Assembly: GCA_009746045.1 (NCBI GenBank)
Contig: RPFO01000521.1
Span: 1-28,453 of the forward strand
Length of the DNA stretch: 28,453 nucleotides
Source of the DNA: Mesostigma viride
Taxonomy: Eukaryota > Streptophyta > Mesostigmatophyceae > Mesostigmatales > Mesostigmataceae
Direction: 5' to 3'
Shown: piece by piece, positions 23,110-28,453 of the stretch
Layout: each line of letters starts with the position of its first letter
Numbering within the stretch: position 1 is the first letter of the stretch
Program-made: the position numbers and the translations under genes
Notes under the pieces: model-generated
What the model was told of the DNA's origin: nothing
What the model saw: the letters and a program-made list of their open reading frames with translations, nothing else
The model's database searches: none

Positions 23110-25791
23110 TTACGCTCGACGCTGCGTACCCCGAGCACAACATGAAGTTCTTCACCGCGTGCACTCGGATCATCGCGTGGAAGGCGTTCATGATCAGGTA
23201 CGAGAGGTTGAGTCGGGTTCTCGTGTGTTTGACGGCCTCGCGGCGTATGAACGTCTTCGCCGCGTTGAACGAAAGTTCGATGGGGTTGTATTCCGGCGAA
23301 TAAGGCGGCAAAAACAGGAGGGCCGGGCGGCGCGTCATGAATGTCTCGCGGGTAGGCGGGTATAACACGCCGTCCCCCGCGCCCGCGCCCTCAGCAAAGT
23401 CGCGAACTCGCTTAGCTCGCCCTCGGGGAAAACGGCTTTCTTGTCCAGCAGTTCGTTTTTTTGCTTTTGGTCGTCCGTCGCCTTCCCATGGACGGACGCG
23501 CCGTCCATCACGAGCGTCTTTTTGTGCACGAAACCGTCGGGGAGGGACTCGAGGAACCATCGGAACACGCTTTTCGTGATCTTCATGGGCGGCGCTCCGG
23601 CGTTCTTGTCCCCAGCTGGCTCCGTGACATTTGGATGGGCAAGATCTCAGTCCGCACCGGTGACGAGTCCCAAGCGCTTTTGTCCAGGACGACCCCTTTG
23701 AACTCCGGGTCTTCCGGGAATGTTTCTCCCTTCTTCAGCCGCATCTCTTCGATGTTGCCGTCCATCCACTTGGGGTCCCCTTTACAGTGTTTGACGATGA
23801 ACCAGATGTGCGCGCCGACGTCCAATACGTGCATCCTCGACCCCCGACCTTCCACATGATGTTCAGGGCGTCGTAGATCGCACGGGCCAGACTGTTCGTC
23901 GGGTCGATCCCCCTGTCCTTTCTGGCCACGTACTCCCGATCGAGCATATACGAATCGTCCGCATCCGACGATAGCCAGCGGTCCAACTCCTCGTACTTCT
24001 TCGACTTCCCCCCCCTGGGGAACAGAGCGTGCAGATCTCTCTGTACGTGCTGTCCTTGAAGAGCTCTACGAGTTTTTCGACCATCATGTACGACCGCGTC
24101 TTTATGTCCTGGTCGTCGTCCCTGGTCCCGTGTTTATCGGGCAACACCAGCATATTTGCGTTTGTTTCCTCGACTGTTCTACACGCTTTGGGGATTGTGG
24201 GGATAGCCTCGGATCCCAATCGCAGCATCGGCGTCTCGATCTTGGTCTTCACGCCCGGGGGTAGAAAAACATCCTCCTGCGCAGTGGCGATATCGTCTCC
24301 GAACGTGTTGCGATCGAGATGGTAGTTGTGCTTGCGGATGAACTCCAACAGTACGAAATCGTGCGCCGCCAAACGGACCAGGAACTCGATCTGTTTTTCC
24401 AAGGTCGCGAGTGTCGAGTCGTTGGATATGAGGTTCTGTATGGTCTTGCGATTTGTGACCCCGCTCTTGACCATCCTGTCGTTTTTTGTCGGCAGGAACT
24501 GCCAGAAAGTGTGGACCATCTCAGGAGATCGTACCAATGGGGGCACGATCTCCAGATCTCCGGCCTTGTTACGCCTCCACATCGATTTGGGATCAGGGAG
24601 GGACCCTTTGAGCGCGGCGGACTCGCTGCTCTTGATCTCCTTGTCGAAGGCCGAGTAGTCCCCCCCCTTCACGAGCTTCTTCATGAACTCGGCGGCGGTG
24701 AAAAACGTCACCATGTCCGAGCGAAAGCCGCTGATGCGGATCTCGGCGGCGTCGGCGACGGTGTCGTGATGGCGGCACCACCCTCCCACGAGACGCATGA
24801 CCCCCTCCCACCATGTCTCGGATCGCAAGGCCTCTGCGGCCGCCTGCTCGGTCGCGGACTTGGCAGGCATCTGGTTGCTGATCCGCACGGGGATGGGGGG
24901 AAGATGCGGAGGAAGAAGGCGGGGCGCGGATTCCTTTGTTCGTCCTCCGGCCATCGCATGGCCGCCAATATGGTGGTCTTCGACGCGCGCTGCTCGCGCC
25001 TCCTTAGGTTCGGCTTCTTGCCTTTCTCCGTCCATGCCCGTATGGGGGCCATGTTCATGACCACGTGGAACTCGTCGATGAAGACGCAGTCCTCCGCGAA
25101 CAAGAGGGTTTGCACCTTGAGGAAGTCCTCCTTGGCCTTCACGACGGCCTGGATGTCCTTTTCCTGGTAGTCATAGTGGACGGTTTTATAGGACAACTTG
25201 TGCTCTTCTCGGGCCTTCTCGATGTGCCGCTCGTCAAACTGGAATGATCTTCCGACGAGCTGATTGGCCAGTTGGCGCACTTCCCTGAACTTCTCGTAAA
25301 TGGGTTTCAGACTAGGATCGGTCTTCAGGTCGAAACCGAAATTGGCGTCCTGCTCGACGCCGCGTTCAAAAACCTCGCTATGTCACGCGCCGTGTACTGA
25401 GGAACAAAGTCTGTCTGCAATTCGGCGATTTTTTGGACAGTTCCCCCCACTCCTTCTTCTTGTTTTCGTCGAACATGATATCTTGTCCGGGCGGGGGAGG
25501 GCGATAAAAAGGTTTCAAGAAAGACTGTTGGGAGCTGTTGGGATCTTCAAAATTTCGGTTATTTTTATAATCTTTATTCAAAAGGTGAAAATACTTTCGA
25601 ACCGTCTTCGGGTCCACTTGACAAAAATAGGCGACTTTGGCGATGGGGACCTGTTTCGTGTGTTTGGCGAACGCGTAGAGTCTCGCGATCTTCTCTCTCA
25701 ATTCCATGGGGAGCGGTTTTCCCAGGGGGGCTTTGTTTTTACCGGGTCCAATACCAAACTTCGACGGCATCGACCTTCGCCACGTTGCCAT
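23110..25791 (-). CDS. IS630/Tc1-family DDE transposase with large internal insertion (frameshifted)
   Basis: Read from 25791: a helix-turn-helix (Pro-Met-Glu-Leu-Arg-Glu-Lys-Ile-Ala-Arg, then Val-Asp-Pro-Lys-Thr-Val-Arg-Lys) typical of the family's DNA-binding end; the first acidic block Val-Phe-Ile-Asp-Glu-Phe with Trp-Thr-Glu-Lys-Gly-Lys-Lys-Pro and Thr-Thr-Ile-Leu-Ala-Ala-Met (about 25080-24965); the second, Thr-Leu-Val-Met-Asp-Gly-Ala-Ser-Val-His-Gly (about 23525-23490); and Pro-Pro-Tyr-Ser-Pro-Glu-Tyr-Asn-Pro-Ile-Glu (about 23310-23275). Between blocks one and two, where about 45 residues are normal, lie about 480. Frame changes fall near 25400, 25365, 24963, 24010, 23850, 23635 and 23375, each with the sign of one missing base. 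The extra stretch is coding on the same strand. The 3' end is set at the usual Cys-x-Gly-Tyr tail and is approximate. No flanking terminal repeats or TA duplication were found. Confidence 0.72.
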
Positions 25792-25879
25792 CCTTACCGA
25801 GAAGCTTCCCCTTGTGTAGGGGGTGTTCAGGAGGCCGCTCGAACATGAGTATACTAGTCCATGAGATTCCTTTTCCCCT

Positions 25880-26314
25880 TTAATAGCGTACCCTCTGCAT
25901 CAAGTCCTGACGCGGCACAGACAGAAACCGTGTCACGTCCGTACTGTGTGGGTCCTCCACGACCGATTGGAAGGTCGTCCTCATTTTCGCGCTCGGGGCA
26001 GAGCCGTACACCTCAGTCACGTCCCTGCCCACCGTGTAGTTGGCGTACGGGTTCGTCTTGTCGCCGGTCTCGAACCGTTTGCCCCTCTCCTTCCTCTCCA
26101 TGATGCACGAGTCCACGCAGAACGCGATGTGCGAGAGGACGGCGATCGCAAAACCGAAGATCACGGCGCGGACGGACCACATCACCGCCCCTCCCACGAT
26201 CATGACGTACACGCCGAACCGTTTCGCGGCCACGCAGCGTTCTTCGAGCGTCGCGCCTGGCACGAACGGCCAAAAACACATCGGGTCGTCGAAGATGCCT
26301 TCGAACAGATACAT
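25880..26314 (-). CDS. Two-span membrane protein, NCLDV virion type (DUF5762-like)
   Basis: A 144-residue protein: a short N-terminal segment with Asp-Asp-Pro-Met-Cys-Phe-Trp-Pro, then two hydrophobic segments (about 34-46 and 49-67: Val-Tyr-Val-Met-Ile-Val-Gly-Gly-Ala-Val and Val-Ile-Phe-Gly-Phe-Ala-Ile-Ala-Val-Leu), then a polar C-terminus containing Asn-Pro-Tyr-Ala-Asn-Tyr-Thr. The Phe-Trp block, the Arg-Phe before the first span and the Asn-Pro-x-x-Asn block fit the small NCLDV virion membrane family I recall as DUF5762. Not confirmed. It is intact and converges on nothing; the next gene on the same strand starts beyond it. Confidence 0.55.
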   Translation of the reverse strand: MYLFEGIFDDPMCFWPFVPGATLEERCVAAKRFGVYVMIVGGAVMWSVRAVIFGFAIAVLSHIAFCVDSCIMERKERGKRFETGDKTNPYANYTVGRDVTEVYGSAPSAKMRTTFQSVVEDPHSTDVTRFLSVPRQDLMQRVRY

Positions 26315-26339
26315 CGATTCCTATACATACAGCTATACT

Positions 26340-26877
26340 TTATTGAGTCGCGCTCGGTGTCTCTTCCTCTTTATCCGCGATCCGCGGCAGAGACGTGTCC
26401 ACGAGGCTCCCGGTGATCCTGTCGACGCCGCTCATGACCTCGTTCAAGATGTTCATGGACGTCGTTTCGCCGGACTCGACCTTGCTCGCGATCTCGGTCG
26501 CGAGCGCCTCCGCCTGCCGCATGAGATCGTCAGGGATGTTCCGGACTCCGAGCCCGATCATGCACAGTGTGGACAGGTACTGCCAGATTGCGTCCTTTGT
26601 ACCTTGCGGCGACTCCGCCCAGCGGCTCTCCAGGTCGATCTCGTTCAGGTACGGATCGAGCGCATCTGCTGCAGGAAAGTTTCGTCCCGGTTCATGACGA
26701 GCGCCGCGTGCGGCTCGATCGCGTCCATGAACGTGTTCAGGGGCAGCCGGGCGTTCATCTTCGTCGCCAGGCCAGGGCGGTCTGCACCCCCGCGATCTTC
26801 TTCTCCTCGGGGAACGCGAGCGCCAGCTCCTCCAAGAACATCTTGAGCATGTTGTTGAACGCCTGGATCGCTGACAT
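26340..26877 (-). CDS. Conserved-looking helical protein (frameshifted)
   Basis: From the ATG at 26877 the product begins Met-Ser-Ala-Ile-Gln-Ala-Phe-Asn-Asn-Met-Leu with Phe-Leu-Glu-Glu-Leu and Phe-Pro-Glu-Glu-Lys, a helical pattern I have the impression of having seen in a small NCLDV family, though I cannot name it. The frame changes near 26780 and again near 26668, each with the sign of one missing base. The last frame carries Ile-Trp-Gln-Tyr-Leu-Ser-Thr-Leu and ends in a charged tail. Total length would be about 180 residues. A T7 tract followed by GGCGG on the coding strand (A run 26906-26912) lies about 28 bases before the start. Confidence 0.5.
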
Positions 26878-26976
26878 GGTTGTTCCGCAGTAGTAGTACC
26901 CCGCCAAAAAAATACTCCTGCGCAGTACGCGTTCAAAACGAGCCGCAATAATTCAGAGGCTATTACAACTTTCCCG
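26878..26976. promoter_or_regulatory. Divergent intergenic region with T-tract
   Basis: The 99 bases between two divergent starts hold an A7 run at 26906-26912 for the minus-strand gene and cgcaataattcagaggctat about 15-35 bases before the plus-strand ATG. Sequence around the run reads gagtatttttttgg on the minus strand. Confidence 0.38.
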
Positions 26977-27434
26977 ATGGACGTCAAGGTGAGGCTCGAC
27001 GGCAAGATTCTGACATGGAAATTTCCGAACTCGATGATCCAGAGCGTCATGAGCAACCTGGGGGAAGACGCCGAGACGTGCAAGCGCGTCATCAAGAATA
27101 TCGTGGTTCGCCTCGCGAACATCCTGGAGACGAAACAGCTCAGCGGGACAGTGACGGACGTCGAAGTCATCTGTCTCATGCACATCCGAGCGCAGGAGAA
27201 CCTGCCGGAGAGCATTAAGAACGCGGTCACGGAGTTTTGTCGGGGTGGAAGGAGGCCGAGGACAGCATATCCCAGGACGCTCGACGGGGCCTCCGAGTGG
27301 CCGAGCGGATGATCCCGATCCTTCTTTCGTGCCAGAACAAGGACGAGTTCGAGAAGTACTGTCAAATATCTAGCGATGTTTCTCTACTTTTGTCACGCAT
27401 TATGTTATCACGCATTATATGCGGGGAAAATTGA
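26977..27434 (+). CDS. Hypothetical protein, frameshifted and possibly truncated at a junction
   Basis: Starts MDVKVRLDGKILTWKFPN and is helical with alternating charges, including Lys-Arg-Val-Ile-Lys-Asn-Ile-Val-Val-Arg-Leu. The frame changes near 27243 with the sign of one missing base. The new frame gives Gly-Trp-Lys-Glu-Ala-Glu-Asp-Ser, then Ile-Leu-Leu-Ser-Cys-Gln-Asn-Lys, and stops at 27434. The last 20 or so residues (Leu-Leu-Leu-Ser-Arg-Ile-Met-Leu) come from a stretch whose base composition already resembles the non-viral right end, so the true C-terminus may have been lost. No family recognised. Confidence 0.48.
27393..27418 (+). repeat. Short direct repeat at the compositional boundary
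   Basis: The 11 bases tcacgcattat occur at 27393-27403 and again at 27408-27418, 15 bases apart. They sit where GC-rich coding DNA gives way to the AT-richer right end. Confidence 0.6.
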
Positions 27435-28453
27435 CGCCGTCAGCTAGGTGTTTATTTACACGACTTGTTGTTGGGTTTGCATCCCTATTAATTGCACCCA
27501 CAGGTCGTTGACTAGTTTAATATCATATACAATGTTTGAGTGTATTAAAATCCGAATGATGTTGCTCGGAATACAGCAAGCGTTACCTGTCAGCACCGTT
27601 ACAGGTGCCGTAATTTACATCGGCTCTCTCCGGATCAGATCAGGTCCGCAGTTTGTGGTGCCGCCCTGGAGGCGATAGGACTTTGAGCCTATCAGACCAC
27701 ACACACAATGTACCATGATGTGGACAATAGATTACAGGCTGCCTGTAAGATTCTGATTGACAAACGTCTTGGAAAGTTCGCTGAAACACACACAGGTGAC
27801 ATAAATTCTTGTCGCCAGATGCCACGCAGGAGCCCAGCGTGCCTCTGGCAGTAGTGCAGATGTTCAGAAACACGCCCGGAGATGCTTCAACTGGGCACCA
27901 AAAAGCAGATTTGCTTTGCGAGGTAGTCTGCGCGGCAAATTCTTCGGAAGATGAAAAGCCTTCAATCCAGATGCTCAGGTTCAGCGGTCGTTTCGAGGAA
28001 TTTGGAAAAATACAGGTTCATAGGCATCAACCGCCTACACGATCACCATGTCAGAAGACCGGGGCTCAGGCAGGGAAAGAACTCTAGTTTGCTGTTATGA
28101 CCTAGATATTGCACAAGTGTATTGGCAAAAGATTGCTTGTATTAAAATACGTTGTACTCGAGAGAGTGGTAAAACACGGTGCGGCCGAACACTGCGCAGT
28201 CACCATAGCCCAACCCACTGGCCAGGCAAAGAACAATACCAACACTGGGGCAGGGTCACACACGACCAACACTGGGTCGGACGCGCGGCCACACACGCGG
28301 CTAGGCAAAGCAAACATACTGCTAGGCACACAACAGTGGCGGCTAATCTGCATTATGCACCTCTTGATTACATACTGACGGCCCTACTCAGACCTTAGCG
28401 TCTCTACAACCATCCGGACAAGAACACTAATAAGTAAACGACTTTGCAGACCG
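27435..28453. other. Region without recognisable genes, different composition (possible host or foreign DNA)
   Basis: About 1 kb with no frame I would defend. The longest (28048-28398, 116 residues) has no family motif and biased, random-looking composition; its competing frames are equally long. The sequence is visibly less GC-rich than the viral part, has more TG/CA steps, and contains short motifs repeated at distance (gtgtattaaaatccg at about 27541 and gtattaaaatacg at about 28139; accaacactggg at about 28228 and 28264). A small hairpin (gatagg/cctatc, 27674-27693) is the only clear local structure. I see no RNA gene, terminal repeat or transposase. Confidence 0.5.

Noticed and set aside
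23110-25860. The transposase as the enzyme that moved the 548-bp palindromic element
   Set aside because: IS630/Tc1 enzymes duplicate TA, while the element has a 5-bp ttccc duplication; no matching terminal repeats were seen near the transposase gene.
27674-27693. Six-base hairpin gatagg/cctatc as a terminator or RNA element
   Set aside because: Too short, without a T-run or neighbouring gene end; expected by chance in 1 kb.
28048-28398. 116-residue frame in the right-end region as a gene
   Set aside because: No motif, competing frames of similar length on both strands, and unremarkable composition.
1-28453. CRISPR array, rRNA or complete tRNA genes
   Set aside because: No regularly spaced repeats or conserved rRNA segments; the only tRNA-like segment lacks convincing D and anticodon arms.

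Overview
The window looks like part of the genome of a large DNA virus of the phylum Nucleocytoviricota (NCLDV), either free or integrated in a protist or algal genome. The diagnostic genes are four double-jelly-roll major capsid protein (MCP) genes in a row, an A32-type genome-packaging ATPase, the N-terminus of a PCNA-like sliding clamp, and many short late-type genes on both strands with very short spacers. I cannot assign a family. The GC-rich coding, several MCP paralogues and small conserved virion-type proteins fit Megaviricetes better than pox-, asfar- or iridoviruses, but that is inference.

Layout. 1-0.9 kb: clamp gene running off the left edge and two small genes. 0.9-2.8 kb: a LysM and coiled-coil protein. 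2.8-10.8 kb: the capsid block, MCP1 on the minus strand and MCP2, MCP3 and MCP4 on the plus strand. MCP3 is roughly twice normal size because about 590 residues with LamG/concanavalin-like features sit between its two jelly rolls. 10.9-18 kb: a small basic protein, then packaging ATPase, JAMM metallopeptidase-like protein, conserved acidic-tailed protein, several membrane proteins, a Cys/His protein and a tandem pair of paralogous basic-tailed proteins, nearly all on the minus strand. 18-19.1 kb: an acidic protein gene split by a 548-bp mobile element made of two 208-bp palindromes around a 132-bp core with a tRNA-like fragment, flanked by a 5-bp target-site duplication. 19.1-23.1 kb: minus-strand run of membrane-anchored, NYN/PIN-like and small conserved proteins. 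23.1-25.8 kb: an IS630/Tc1-family transposase whose catalytic domain is split by about 440 extra residues. 25.9-27.4 kb: a membrane protein and two more broken genes. 27.4-28.45 kb: no recognisable viral gene and a change of base composition, possibly host DNA or a different replicon.

How they work together: most recognisable genes belong to late functions, namely capsid shell (MCPs), DNA packaging (A32 ATPase), and probable membrane or core virion proteins. The clamp is the only replication gene seen.

A caution for the reader: at least 25 reading-frame breaks occur in MCP1, MCP2, MCP3, the transposase and two genes near 27 kb. Every one I worked through has the sign of a single missing base, and I saw no nonsense substitution among them. 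This points to uncorrected sequence errors as much as to gene decay. Broken genes are therefore given as full spans with the break positions stated.
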